Positions 21,211-32,693 of a stretch of 64,000 nucleotides of DNA are shown piece after piece; position 1 is the stretch's first letter, and every line of letters begins with the position of its first letter. The stretch comes from Crambe crambe. Its lineage: Eukaryota > Porifera > Demospongiae > Poecilosclerida > Crambeidae. Both the position numbers and the translations under genes were made by a program. The stretch is taken from positions 1,054,001 through 1,118,000 of the forward strand of contig OZ004587.1 of NCBI GenBank assembly GCA_963924555.1, given 5' to 3'. The notes beneath the pieces were generated by a model. The model was not told where the DNA came from and did not search any database. It worked only from the letters and a program-made list of their open reading frames with translations.

Positions 21211-22269
21211 CTATTGTCTGCACTTCAGTATATTACAGCAATGCTTCAACGCTTTCCTCACTTTCCCGACCAGTAAAGCTTGAAGGATGGGGTGAACCAC
21301 AGGCTGAGACATGAACAACAGGAAGAGAGTTACCTGCTCAACTGGACCAGGTGACGTTCCCTGTATTGATCTGATAGTTATTTCAAGAACTTGAGAGAGC
21401 CAGACAACGAAATTAACTATGATGATTGCCGCAAAGACACGAGCAATTATGAATTGTTGTTTAAAGTTCAAGTGTTTCTTTTCTCTACAGATGGCGTTGA
21501 AAGCTTCCATTGTGTCTCGATTCTTTAATTCAGAATATTTTATTATGATACCAACTGTCCACACATTTATGACAGTGATAGCAATAACACATGGTAGTAT
21601 GAATACCATAATGAATATAATGTATGCGTAATTTGGAGCAGCTGTTGTGGCACCAATGTAACTAGAGAAACATATTCCATTAAGTTTGAAGTCATACGCT
21701 ATATCACCAAAACCAAAGAAAGGTGGAAGAGCTAGGGCAAGACTCACTATCCAGGCAAGGAGAATCAAAAAGATAACTTTCTTAGCAGTGATGAGTGAGT
21801 GATAGCGAAGCGGCTTTTTTAGGTATATGAGTCTATCTATTGTTACTAGAAGAAGTGTGAATACAGTTTTTATGGTCAATATTATGAATACTTGATTGAA
21901 CTTGCAGACTTGGCATCTTGTATAATCACTATTCCCAAAGATATACTCTCCAGCAAAACCAGTAACGATTGAAAATGGCATTATCAGTAGACAGAATAGG
22001 AGATCAGTTATGGCCATATCAAGTAGGAGAAGAACTGAAGGGATATGACAGAGACACTTCACTAAAATAATTATGATCACTATAAGATTCCAAGTCACTC
22101 CAACTATAAACATTAGTGTCATTATTACACTCATTGCAATGCCACTAGAAATGTACTGCTCCCCCAACAATCGAAATGACCAGTATTCTTCAGATATGCT
22201 ATCTCTGCTCAAATTCTCATCCGAACATTTGAAGTCGTCTTCCCTTGAAACATTGTCAAATTGCTCCAT
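21211..22269 (-). CDS. Class A-like GPCR, intronless
   Basis: A 352-residue receptor and twin of 15392-16465. Features: N-terminal FKCSDENLSRDSISEEYWS, TM2 LLLLDMAITDLLFCLLIMPF, ECL1 AGEYIFGNSDYTRCQVC, TM3 end VTIDRLIYLKKPLRYHS, PPFFGFGDIAY, loop 3 KHLNFKQQFIIARVF, TM7 MSQPVVHPILQ. The tail ends ILKCRQ, five residues shorter than the twin. No disabling change seen. High identity including the 5' flank points to recent duplication or continuing gene conversion. Confidence 0.92.
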   Translation of the reverse strand: MEQFDNVSREDDFKCSDENLSRDSISEEYWSFRLLGEQYISSGIAMSVIMTLMFIVGVTWNLIVIIIILVKCLCHIPSVLLLLDMAITDLLFCLLIMPFSIVTGFAGEYIFGNSDYTRCQVCKFNQVFIILTIKTVFTLLLVTIDRLIYLKKPLRYHSLITAKKVIFLILLAWIVSLALALPPFFGFGDIAYDFKLNGICFSSYIGATTAAPNYAYIIFIMVFILPCVIAITVINVWTVGIIIKYSELKNRDTMEAFNAICREKKHLNFKQQFIIARVFAAIIIVNFVVWLSQVLEITIRSIQGTSPGPVEQVTLFLLFMSQPVVHPILQALLVGKVRKALKHCCNILKCRQ

Positions 22270-22789
22270 GTTGATTAATAGGTAATAATTTATGACTGTG
22301 TAGAATAAAGTTATAGTGAGATATCTGATTTTCTAGCTACACAATGAATAATAATATAGGTACTCCAATATGTTAATGATGCTAAAGATGCTAATGATTT
22401 TTATTGGGGTATGGTTATAATTCCTTAATTTATACACATCGACTCTAGATATTAGCTAGCTATGGCTAACTTGTACTAATAATCCTACACGTTCGCATGT
22501 TAGTTATAACCTTTATACGTAGCAACACATTTTGACTTTAATTTCCTTTACAGTTTCTTGTACTCTACAAGGTAAGTATGGCAAGTGCATTAATTATTGC
22601 ATTACCTGGTACATAAGTATGCAAGCACATGTTGTACGCATACTCTGCGCCACCTCTTTATATCGACTGCCAACATTATACGTGCACCTAACTAACTCCA
22701 ATGATTCAGACTCTCATTTACGTACATATATTTAGTTTTTTAGCCACTACATGTTGTTATGTACTTGAAGAATGTTTTTCCATCATCTG

Positions 22790-23770
22790 CACTTCAGCAT
22801 ATTACAACATTGCTTCAATACATCCCTCACTCTCTTAACCAGTAAAACGTGCAGAACGGGGTGAAACACTGGCTGGGACATGAATAACAGAATGAGGACT
22901 ACCTGCTCTGCTGGAGGACCAGATGTCATTCCCAGTGCTCTTCCGAATGAATATTGGGAGCCAGGCTATGAAATTAACTATGTTGATTGCCGCAAAGATC
23001 CGAGCAATTATGAATTGCTGTTTAAAGGTTAAATGTTTCCTTTCTCTACTGGCATTGTCGAAGGCTTCCATAGTTTCTTGATTCTTCAATTTATTATTAT
23101 ACAAACTGTCCACACATTCATGACAGTGATAGCAATAACACACGGTAGTATGAAAGCCATGATGAGAATGATAATTTGTGGTAGCACCAACAAAAGTAGC
23201 AAAATATATTCCAGTAAGTTTAAAGTCATAAGTTATCTCACCGAAATCAAATAAAGGTGGCAGAGCTAGGACAAAAGTCATTATCCAGGCAAAGAGAATC
23301 AAAAAGTCTTTGCAGCGATCAGTGAATGATAGCGAAGTGGCTTTTTGAGGTATATTAGTCTGTCTATTGAATATGATTTTTACACTCAAATATATGAAAA
23401 AATGATTAAACTTGCAGAATTGGCATCGTGTATAATCACTATTCCCAAAGATATACTCTTCAGCAAAACCAGCAACAATTGAAAATGGCATTATCAGTAG
23501 ACAGAATAGTAGATCAGTTATGGCCATATCAAGTAGGAGAAGAACTGAAGGGATATGACAGAGACGCTTCACTAAAATAATTACGATCACTATAAGATTC
23601 CAAGTCACTCCAACTATGAACATTAGTGTCATTATTACACTCATTGCAATGCCACTAGAAATGTACTGCTCCCCCGACAATCGAATTAACCAGTACTCTT
23701 CAGATATGCTATCTCTACTCAAATTCTCATCCAAACAGTTGAAGTCTTCTTCCCTTGAAATATTCTCCAT
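22790..23770 (-). pseudogene. GPCR pseudogene with several frame breaks
   Basis: The family start (MENISREEDFNCLDENL) is at 23770. The signature, TM1 and TM2 (LLLLDMAITDLLF) and ECL1 (AEEYIFGNSDYTRCQFC) are intact except for a G-to-E change in AGEY and a changed cysteine motif. TM3 to the DRL motif is partly deleted. The frame slips around the second loop, again in TM5, and after AWLPIF in TM6. A 329-codon frame runs through by compensating shifts but does not encode a plausible receptor. The 3' half matches 16985-17352. Confidence 0.85.
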
Positions 23771-24947
23771 GTTAGCTATACTACGTATAAGATAAACTGA
23801 TTTATGAATGTGGGTCACAGCCACTGTACTATATATCTATGCATATTTGAATGCTCAATTGTAGAGGTAGCTACACACATATGTGTTGCTCTAATAGTGT
23901 GTGCATTCCCAAGTAAAGTTGTTCCAGTATATTATAGAATACTAGAGCTAATGTGTATAACAAAATAGCTAGTAGTAGACAATACTCAGAGCAGCAATAA
24001 TATCAACGTACACACCTATTCCAGATATGACTTTGACTATTACTCTAGCTATGGCTAACTTGTACTAATAATCACGTACAACTTTGCGTGATCTTTATGG
24101 CTAGTAACACATGCTTCCTTCTGTGAAGTTTAATCAGAAAGCACGGTAGCACTCTCTATATAGGGATGACCTACTTTATTAGTAAGTTTGGAGATGTTCA
24201 ACACTATCAGGAAGTTACCCTTTGTTCTAATAATAAAGTTCCCACCTCATGGAGTTCATGCAGATAGGGTTATGAGTGTTTCAGTTTTGTTTGGTAACTG
24301 TACCCCAGTGTCCTCTAGCTATGTGTGACACTATGGTCTCTACAGAACAAGACCCTCCATTGGACTAATTTCCTTTACAGCTTCAGTAACTATCACTCGT
24401 GCTCTGAATTACATCATTACAATTATGTACCTATTTAACTTATGGAGGCCTTATGTGAACATGGTGCTCTTTAAAAAGGGTCAATAGCCATCTCTTCACC
24501 AAAATTATGCATATTCAATTGGCAAGTGAGGCTTTACATCCTTGTACGTACGTACATGAGCAAGTGAAGTACTAACTCATTAACTCATTTATGCTTCAAC
24601 TCCTTAGGCTTATCTAACTAATGCTGTCAGCATACATACGTATAGTACGTAGGAAGTTGTACAATACATAGAATATTAACTGACCAACAGTGCCAGAGTG
24701 CATTCTGAAGCTTTGTAGTCAAGTGCATTTCTCCGTAGCTAAAATTTAGTGCTTAAACTGGATCACTTGATACAGTTTTGGTTTGATAGCTAGCATCCAT
24801 GCTTCTCCTACTGCAAGACTAGCACCAGAGAAGCATTAAGATTGATTTTTCTTGGTAAAGATCATTAATTAGCATGGATATCAGCTTTATATTGTGTGTA
24901 TCAATTAATGATAACAATGTGAATATTAATAATTGTGACCATTTTAG
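23771..24947. other. Spacer at the end of the duplicated region
   Basis: No gene recognised. It shares an ACTCTAGCTATGGCTAACTTGTACTAATAATC word (near 24040) with the 5' flanks of the 15392 and 21211 receptors, an older trace of duplication. Confidence 0.5.
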
Positions 24948-26021
24948 CTAAGCACTTTGTGTCTGATTTGATGAATGGTTTTTCCTATTTCTTCTGCACA
25001 TCAACATGAATTTCAAGCACTCTCTCATTGCATTCCTCACCTTACCCACCAGGAAGACTTGCAGGATGGGATGGACCACTGGTTGCGAAAGAATCATGAC
25101 GAAGGCAACTCCATCGAACGCTGGATGAATAGAATCCCCTTCTATGGAAAATCTTGCTATAACACTGACAAAAAATGGAAGCCATCCAATGATATTAGTG
25201 ACAATAATTGCAATAAAGATGCGGTAGACTACGAACTTCTGCTTCAAACTGATGTTCTCCTTCTCTCTATTTATGGCAGTGTCAATGGATTCCATGGATT
25301 CATGATGTCTTTTGAAAATGTGTTTGCGGGCGATGCAAAGTGCCCATATAGTGCCAATTATGGTGCCAACTACACTAGACACTAATACAACCATTAAGAG
25401 AATGATGTAAATAGAGCTTGTAGCGGTAAGATTTGAATCGTCAAATTCCATGAGGCAGACACCAAAAGATCCATATCCAATTTCACCGAATAAAGGTGGA
25501 AGAGAGAGCAGTAAACTTGCCAGCAGGACAAAGGGTAGAAGAATTAGTATCTTCTTTGGAGTAATCAGTGACTTATAGCGAAGTGGCTTTTTAAGGTATA
25601 TCAGTCTGTCTATGGTTGATAGGAGGAGGGTGAAAATTGATTGCATTATGAGAGTAAGAAAGATAATTACATCATACATGCAGACTTGGCATCGAACGCT
25701 GTCACTATTCCCAAAAATGAAGTCGCCTGCCAATCCGGGAACAATTAACATTGGTTTAATGACCAAGCACACCATAAGATCAGTCACAGTGATGTTGAGT
25801 AGGAGAAGAACTGAAGGGTTGTGGTACAAACGTTTCTTTAAGATGATTACAATCACAATAAGGTTCCATGGGACTCCAATTACAAACAGTACTATTAGAG
25901 CTGCACTCACTCCCAAAGAAGTGGACTCATATTGCCGACCTAGGGACCAAACTTCCTCAGACACGCTATCTCTGCTGAGATTCCAGTCACGACAATTGAA
26001 TGAAACATCAGAATCATTCAT
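24948..26021 (-). CDS. Class A-like GPCR, intronless
   Basis: A 357-residue receptor outside the duplicated block and more divergent. Features: N-terminal FNCRDWNLSRDSVSEEVWS, TM2 LLLLNITVTDLMVCLVIKPM, ECL1 AGDFIFGNSDSVRCQVC, TM3 end STIDRLIYLKKPLRYKS, a shortened TM4-ECL2 (PPLFGEIGYGSFGVC), loop 3 ENISLKQKFVVYRIF, TM6 VTNIIGWLPFF, TM7 LSQPVVHPILQ. The C-terminus is longer (RRNRKNHSSNQTQSA). No disabling change seen. Ligand unknown. Confidence 0.92.
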   Translation of the reverse strand: MNDSDVSFNCRDWNLSRDSVSEEVWSLGRQYESTSLGVSAALIVLFVIGVPWNLIVIVIILKKRLYHNPSVLLLLNITVTDLMVCLVIKPMLIVPGLAGDFIFGNSDSVRCQVCMYDVIIFLTLIMQSIFTLLLSTIDRLIYLKKPLRYKSLITPKKILILLPFVLLASLLLSLPPLFGEIGYGSFGVCLMEFDDSNLTATSSIYIILLMVVLVSSVVGTIIGTIWALCIARKHIFKRHHESMESIDTAINREKENISLKQKFVVYRIFIAIIVTNIIGWLPFFVSVIARFSIEGDSIHPAFDGVAFVMILSQPVVHPILQVFLVGKVRNAMRECLKFMLMCRRNRKNHSSNQTQSA

Positions 26022-27551
26022 TTTAAGGAGCTAAGTAGCTAAGGATCTATACAGTTTAGCTAGCCTTGCTCTATACGTAGTTTCAATTCTTTTTCAAGGC
26101 ACTATAAGTGACTGAAGTATATATATAGTGTAGCTATAAGCTGAAATATTTACTCTTGCGTATTATCATAGTCAGCATATATAATAATAAGATTATCACT
26201 CAGAGTAGATCTGGCCACTTATATAGCTAGCTCTCAGGAAAGCCACTGAATAGTTGGCAACAGGAACTTAATTTATTGCAGTTATATAATGTAAGTAGCT
26301 ATAGTCTGAGATGTAGCTATAGGTAATTTACCACGTACTCTCCAGGAAAAGCCTCTGTATAACTAACTACATATTGATATCCTATAACTTGAAGGGAAGT
26401 TTTTGTAGTAGGATTACAGGATTACACCCCCAAAATACAAGCCGCATCAAATAAAGAAAACTCCTAGCTCTATGCCCATCATTTGTTATTTACAATTACA
26501 TAACTATACACACTGCAGTATGGAATTTCCCTGATGAACATGGCTTCTACAAGACTGCATGTCTAGCATCAAAATAAGGTACAGGACTATGAAATATAAA
26601 GCTACATATTAAAATTACCCATCTAATGTTATTGTAACTATAGAGATTTCAGATAGAAAATGTCTCTACAGTGGATCCAGCCACCTTTGCGGCCAGCAGA
26701 AGTGTCCTGATTTAGAGGGGTGGTCTCATTTCAGGGGTGGATTTATAATTATCATGAAGTATACATTGGGATTTTTTTGAAGTGTCCTGAATACAGGGGT
26801 GGCCTCTAAAACTAGAGTTATGACAATACGGTTCCAATTAACAAGTAATTGAGTCCTTATCTTGCCTTTACATAATTATTATAACTACAAAGTTATGTAT
26901 GGCAAGAGTGAGGATTGAGCTAGTTAGCTATTCTCTTAATTCTCTGTGCATGCAAACCACAAAGTTGTTAAATGCTCGCATTTCAAATCACACATTCTAT
27001 TGTTATAGTACTTAGGCCACTGGTGGCTGTTTATCATCACAAGATTTTCAGATTTCCATTGAGATAATATCAAAATTTTTTATTACTGCACTTTGGATAA
27101 CCAAGCCTACTTGAATTTTAAGGGCAAAATGCTGAGGGCTTTTACTTCGTGTTAGGTGACTCATGAAATTATGAAACTATCCAAGTATCCAATCATGGCT
27201 ACATACAGGTTAGTAGCTAATATACTAGCAAACTCAGAAGTTTAATAACCTGCAGTAGCATTAGGTATGCTACAGCTTCCTGGTCTTGGACCTGTACCAG
27301 TCTGATTACTCCCAGGCAGGACACTGGAACAAGTCAATCCAGACAGTCATGCACATGATGCTGCTACGTGTACAGGTAGACATTTTTGCTGATCCCTGCT
27401 GAACTTCCCTGGACACAGCAAACTCAGAAGAAATGCTACCACATTAATCTTCACCACACACTTTCCATCCTCATACCAATTTTTGATCAGCCTCCATTTA
27501 TACCAGCCTTATAAAAACAATCTAACATAACAGGAATTAACTATCATAGGC

Positions 27552-27860
27552 TCATACAAGCACATGTAGACTGGCTTCATTGGCATATCTTGCAATGACT
27601 TCCTGCATTGCAAACAGGACCTCTGTACGTTCAATTGTGCTTCCTGTACATGTAGCCAATAAGCAGTCTAGTTTAAGTGAGGAATCCAAAGTCACATACA
27701 TCCTAGTACGTAACTTGGCCAAGATGGACATGACAGTTACCCCTCTGTAACTCTCAACCACAAGGGGATGATCCTGAAGACTAGGGTAATCAAGCCTTTC
27801 TTGGATGATGCCAGCCTCCATCTCATGCTCAACTATTGCATTCAAAATGTCACCAGCCAA
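27552..27860 (-). mobile_element. LINE-type reverse transcriptase fragment
   Basis: A 102-codon frame containing VVESYRGVTVMSILAKL, like the N-Y-R-G-(I/V)-(T/S) block before RT motif 2 of LINE polymerases, and ERTEVLFAMQEVIARYANEA, like the block before the first catalytic motif. The YADD-type active site and the endonuclease are absent. It is a short isolated remnant, so the element is dead. The LINE clade cannot be assigned by eye. Confidence 0.6.
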
Positions 27861-28404
27861 ACATCACCAGATCAAATGCTCAGCAAACAACCCATCATGG
27901 CCACTACCCTTCTTCAACTTCCTAAAGCACAGACAAAGATAAAGTTCATTATAAAGGCCCAGTGGGCATATAGAATTAAACAATGATTGAAGATAAAGAT
28001 TACGTAAGTTTGAAATAGTTTAGTCAGATAACACAAGTGAATGAAAAAAAGTGAGTCAGAGTCTGAGACTGATACAAGTTCCTGCAATAGTTCACACAGT
28101 TAGTTCAATAGTTCATTGCTGCTAAAGTAACTGTTGGTGTGAGCACTGAGGACGTGGCAGAGCAGAAAGTCTCTGTGAATATCTTCCCTCTCACACAGAG
28201 GGCACACTTGCTCAGCATGGGGTGGAAGTGTAATCATACACCGTGACTAGATTCTTCAGGCCTTCAATGCACTTGGTGCCATTGTCTAGCCATAATCTTG
28301 GCCACCCAATTGCTCTTTCCACCTCCACTACAATGGACATGTCGGCCCTGGTTGCATGTTGGATTAACATCAGGTCACGGTCCCTTGTTACAATTTCTTT
28401 CTTG

Positions 28405-28456
28405 ATAATACCATAGATACTATAAACTACGTAGTTTATAGTATCTATGATAATAC
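28405..28456. mobile_element. 38-bp perfect palindrome in 7-bp direct repeats
   Basis: ATAATAC (28405-28411), then a perfect 38-bp palindrome that starts CATAGATACTATAAACTAC (28412-28449), then ATAATAC again (28450-28456). The exact direct repeats suggest insertion with a 7-bp target duplication. A second case with the same eight terminal bases lies at 57715-57760. Confidence 0.7.
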
Positions 28457-28652
28457 ATGGGTGAGGGTAGAACTTGGCATCCTGTTGAAGGATCGCCGAA
28501 GTGAAGTCAGTTCCAAAGTACTGCTCCCTACATTCACAAACCAGGTAGATGCTCTGACAGATCTCTGCCCAGCCACAATAGATGCTGGGATGTTAGAATA
28601 CCGAGCTTCTGGAGCCTCTTGCTTAGCTCGGAAGGAGTTCACTGTTTCAATG

Positions 28653-28801
28653 TGCGCATGCGCAATCATACAGGCATGTGCTGACGATCTTTACCAAGTC
28701 AAAATCAAGTACGTACGTACGTACGTAGTGCACTTACTTGACTTTGACTCGGTAAAGATCGTCACTTGACTTTGACTTGAAGATCGTCAGCGCATGCGCA
28801 G
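28653..28801. repeat. Inverted repeat with GCGCATGCGC ends
   Basis: Ends GCGCATGCGC on both sides. Inner arms GACGATCTTTACCAAGTCAA and its complement flank a short (TACG)n core. An extra CTTGACTTTGACTTGAAGATCG stretch on the right repeats part of the arm. Non-coding MITE-like structure. Confidence 0.7.
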
Positions 28802-29364
28802 TTTAGATAGTTTAGATTTCCTAAGACAAGATGCTCAAATTTTTGGTGTTCTAGTTGGTCTACTTACTACTAATCCAGGCACACCAGCCAACTTCAAATG
28901 ATCACTGTGCTCCTCCAAGATGTGATCATGTGAGGTAGGACAGGCACAGATCGATTCCCCTCCTCACAGCTAGCAAGGGCACATCCTGACTCCTCTTCCA
29001 TGGTCACTTAACAGTCTCGAAAGCACCTACAACCCCTCAGTGTGCTGTGTGTTGAAATTGAGTTATCATCAATATCTAGCTATCATAATAATTATTATAC
29101 TACAACAGTTAATATCATGTTCTGTTTAAGTACTCTATGTAGTATAGCTATGAACATGTTCTCATGCTCATTCAATGAAACCTTGAACTTTAAACCATAA
29201 TTTCACTGTACGTACAAAAGCATAGATGTGGCAATCTGATGTTAAATCAAAACGTATATTATCAGGCTTCTCTATATATCATTCAGAATGATACCAGTGG
29301 GAAGGGAAGAGGCTCATAAGCCAGACCCATTTCAGTCATGCTAAAATTTACTATCAAAAATGCA

Positions 29365-29420
29365 CACCTGTTCCAATACAACCCCTGTTCCAATACAACC
29401 CCTGTTCCAATATGACGCTA
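29365..29420. repeat. Short tandem repeat, ~19-bp unit
   Basis: Three consecutive units of the CCTGTTCCAATACAACC type, the last degenerating. A related CCTATTCCAATGCAACC lies near 29450. Confidence 0.7.
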
Positions 29421-30054
29421 GATATGTATACGTATCTGGTTCCCATATCCTATTCCAATGCAACCTCCTGTATACTACTGAGTACTGTTACATGACATGC
29501 CTGCATGGTCTTGTTGCATAGAAACAGGGCTGATACACAAGAATAGGGAACAAGGGTGTGTACAATCTGAATAATTATATATTATCATGCAATAATCATA
29601 AGCCTCAATAATATTGTCATGACATTTATCATAGTGCACGATGGCCTACAGTTTTAATAAAAATTATAATAACTACTTTTGTAGAGAATGAAATACATAT
29701 AATGCTAACCACAGGATTGCTAAGTCAGACAAATTGGTATCATTCATTAAAAATATAGAATTTATGTAATTGCTCGAAATTTTATTCTTTTAATGGGGTG
29801 TGGGGTGGAATGTACTAAGTAGCATTGCACATCAAAACAATAATAATTATGTTAAAAGGCCATGGATTGGACATTCTGTTCTGTGGCAGCCTATAATGAT
29901 GTCATAATAATATAATGAGGTCCAAGGCTACATTTTAGCTAGTGGTCCATTGAGCCAGTATTCTTCATTACCCTCACTTAGCTTTTAATTGTCCTGTTAG
30001 TTATGTCACGCAAAATTGACTTATCAAGTGCACTTAACAAGGATAGCATGCAGC

Positions 30055-30170
30055 TGCCTGCCACTTACATAACTCAATATGAACAGCAAGCAAAGTATTA
30101 CAGCCTGCCACTTACATAACTCAATGCAGCTGCCTGCCACTTGTACATAACTCAATTAATGAACAGCAAG
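30055..30170. repeat. Local duplication, TGCCACTTACATAACTCAAT
   Basis: The block CTGCCACTTACATAACTCAAT with AACAGCAAGCAAA occurs three times in about 115 bp with small indels. Confidence 0.65.
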
Positions 30171-32252
30171 CAAATGAATTAGAGCCTATCAGCTATAGCT
30201 GTGAATGCAGTGAAACCTGTATCTGGCTACACTTATGAATGACAACATGTAAATTGAACCCTCTCAGGTAGCTGTGTAAACATCCACTAAACATGTACTG
30301 CATGTACTAAACATGTACCAACCACTTCAGTGGAAAGGATTCAGCTAATGAGTTTGATAAATGAAGGAGTTTGGCATCAATATCAATGAATAATAAGCGA
30401 ATTATGTCCAGAAGAATGAATTTAGAGATTATCAGTAGGGACTGGCATAGTATGCTTTTTTCCTTCCCTATTATTCTATTCCTTAATTCCAGGTTTATAG
30501 AGTCATTATTCTTTTTTGAAGACCTATTATTCTTATAGTATTATTCAAGTGTGACTTGCAGATATGACATAGCTAATATATATAGCTTCATAAGCCACAA
30601 TCAGCTTTGGTAGCTTTGGTAGGTGTACATGCGAAAATTTACATTCAATATTTCATAGCCTATTATGCCAGCATTATACTTCCTGCTTTGATAAACCAAA
30701 ACTATGCTGGCAGAATGTGCCAGTCCCAATTTATTGGAAAAGTGACTGTGTGATTCCTTAATTGACCCAGCTCAAGTCTTCATGGTCAAAAATTGCAAAT
30801 CATATTTGCAGGAATAATAATTATTATGATTTTGAATTTCTTCTTCATATTGAACTGCTCTTAAAGTTGTTTTTCCACCTTGTGGACAAAGTCGCTGTAA
30901 TGGACTAACACAAAAAATTCAAGCTCTTGAAGAAACTCAGCTAACTGAGAACGAAATCCCCAGGCTAAAAATGGCCAATAAAGGAAGGATAACCGTACAT
31001 GGGAAAACAAGGGACACTGCATGGGAGTGAATCAGCCACTTGTTTACTTGTAGCAAATTTTTGTGGCATACCCACCCATGGTTCTAATTAGGCATGGAGC
31101 TGAATAATGGGAGTTCACTGAAATAACAGTATGATAGGCTATAAACAGAATAAGTGGCTGATGTATACTCCCTTGGCTTGGCACCAAATTGATGAGTTCC
31201 TTTATATTAGGGGGATCAGCAAATTAATGCTAACGAACATATTTTTTGAGAATAATAGGCTAGAATGATGGGTCTGCTGTGTGAGCACTGCAGAATAGAA
31301 TAGAAGGCCAAAAAAGAGCATGCCGAGTTCTAATGATAACTATGTAATAGTGAGTAAGTGCAGGACAAGATAGTATTACTTGCATGTGTACTAAACATGA
31401 TACAGTAGTTTGCAGAACATGCATCAGGCGCGGGAATAGGTGGTGGCCTTAAAGTATTTGAGGCTGGGGAACAATAAAATGTTTTCCTAGCCCTATCATT
31501 CTTAGCCACTAGCTATAATAGGCTACTGTAGGTACTGCAATGCATGCCCCTGAAATCCCACCTCTAAAAATCCCGGATTTGACCCTGCCTATATATCCGA
31601 GTTGGAGCAATCATCCTAATTAGGCCTGACTATGAGATTTCCCTTGCGTTTCCTAGAGAAACTTGAAGGAAACAGTATATTTTTCATAGGATATGCAAGG
31701 GCACAGCATATTTCATGAGATTTTGAATAGAAACTTTACTTAAGGCAACCATTAGTTTACAGTGAAAGGTTAACTAGAATCATTATTGGTCAATCCAAAA
31801 TCAGAACTGCATGGTTTACTTGCACAATGAAGCATATAATTATATGGCATTACTATAAGTCCTTCCCATGCATGATCTTACTTCCCAATGACTTAAGTTT
31901 CTCTGCACAGCATCCTAGCCTTGAGTCTCCTCTCTCCCTAAGGACAACTGTGAGAATGACTCTTTCCACTACTGATACGTAAAGCACCTTTCTCTAAAAT
32001 TTCATGAATTCTACAGAGGTTGTCATACTTCATTATCAACTCAGACAATTTTATGAATAATTCCCTTTGATGTAATGAGGCACTATATCATGTAGTAACC
32101 ACTTGCTAGGCCTGCAAGTGGTCAGGTATCTATGTATCACAGTTACAGACCTGTGGTTTCACATAGAGACCTGTGGTTGTCATAAGACTATACACAGTTT
32201 ATACTATTGTCTAAGTCGGTTAGATCACTCCAGTAGACTCAGCTCGCCTGGG

Positions 32253-32403
32253 TACAGTCGATTGCAGCTCCGTTCGAATTTCCGTCGGAAGCGTATGGTT
32301 TGTGCGGGCCATACAAATTTGGGCCTATCAACACTTCTATTTATGGCATGCACAAACCATATGCTTCATACGGAATGTTCAAACTGAGCTGCAATTGACT
32401 GTA
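32253..32403. repeat. Foldback element
   Basis: Arms read TACAGTCGATTGCAGCTCCG and its imperfect complement, with an inner pair GCGTATGGTTTGTGC / GCACAAACCATATGC. About 151 bp, non-coding. Confidence 0.7.
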
Positions 32404-32693
32404 TCTATTGTAAACCTCGTAGTCACTCACTGTCGTGATCTAACCTGTACTTAATTTCCTGACCACAATGAAATCCCCTATGAATTTTTCCCATGCATGC
32501 CTTTGGCACTATGTAGGCTTTGGCCACAATTTCTTGAAGGACAAACTAAGCCACTGTATACTCTTTCTTCACTAGAACTGCAGACTGAAGATGCATGTAT
32601 AGCTGCTCTATTGGAGTAAGTTCTTAAAATTTTTGTACAGTTTTGAATCACTGATGATCATAAAATAAGACAAACAAACAACGAAGACCCTAA

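Larger units (their letters stand above)
17356..23145. repeat. Segmental duplication, unit B
   Basis: Second copy of the block described at 10722-17352. It carries the 18485 remnant, the 19243 and 21211 receptors and the left part of the 22790 pseudogene in the same order and orientation. Differences from A: a small inversion (17657-17829), a hAT-like insertion (18025-18245), no foldback and only one copy of the 0.37-kb repeat. Confidence 0.85.
26022..32693. other. 6.7-kb region without an intact gene
   Basis: Contains a GGGGTGG repeat pair (about 26660-26850), a decayed reverse-transcriptase piece (27552-27860), a perfect palindrome with direct repeats (28405-28456), a long inverted repeat (28653-28801), a short CCTGTTCCAATACAACC tandem repeat (about 29365-29420), a duplicated TGCCACTTACATAACTCAAT block (about 30055-30170) and a foldback (32253-32403). 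I see no convincing host exon on either strand. Confidence 0.6.

Noticed and set aside
22835-23824. 329-codon frame taken as an intact GPCR
   Set aside because: The frame survives only by compensating shifts; TM3, TM5 and TM7 are lost from the reading, so it is listed as a pseudogene.
28130-28400. Minus-strand CALCEREDIHRDFLLCHVL, resembling a retrotransposon zinc finger
   Set aside because: It lies upstream rather than downstream of the reverse-transcriptase piece on the same strand and is too short to assign. The frame is broken nearby.
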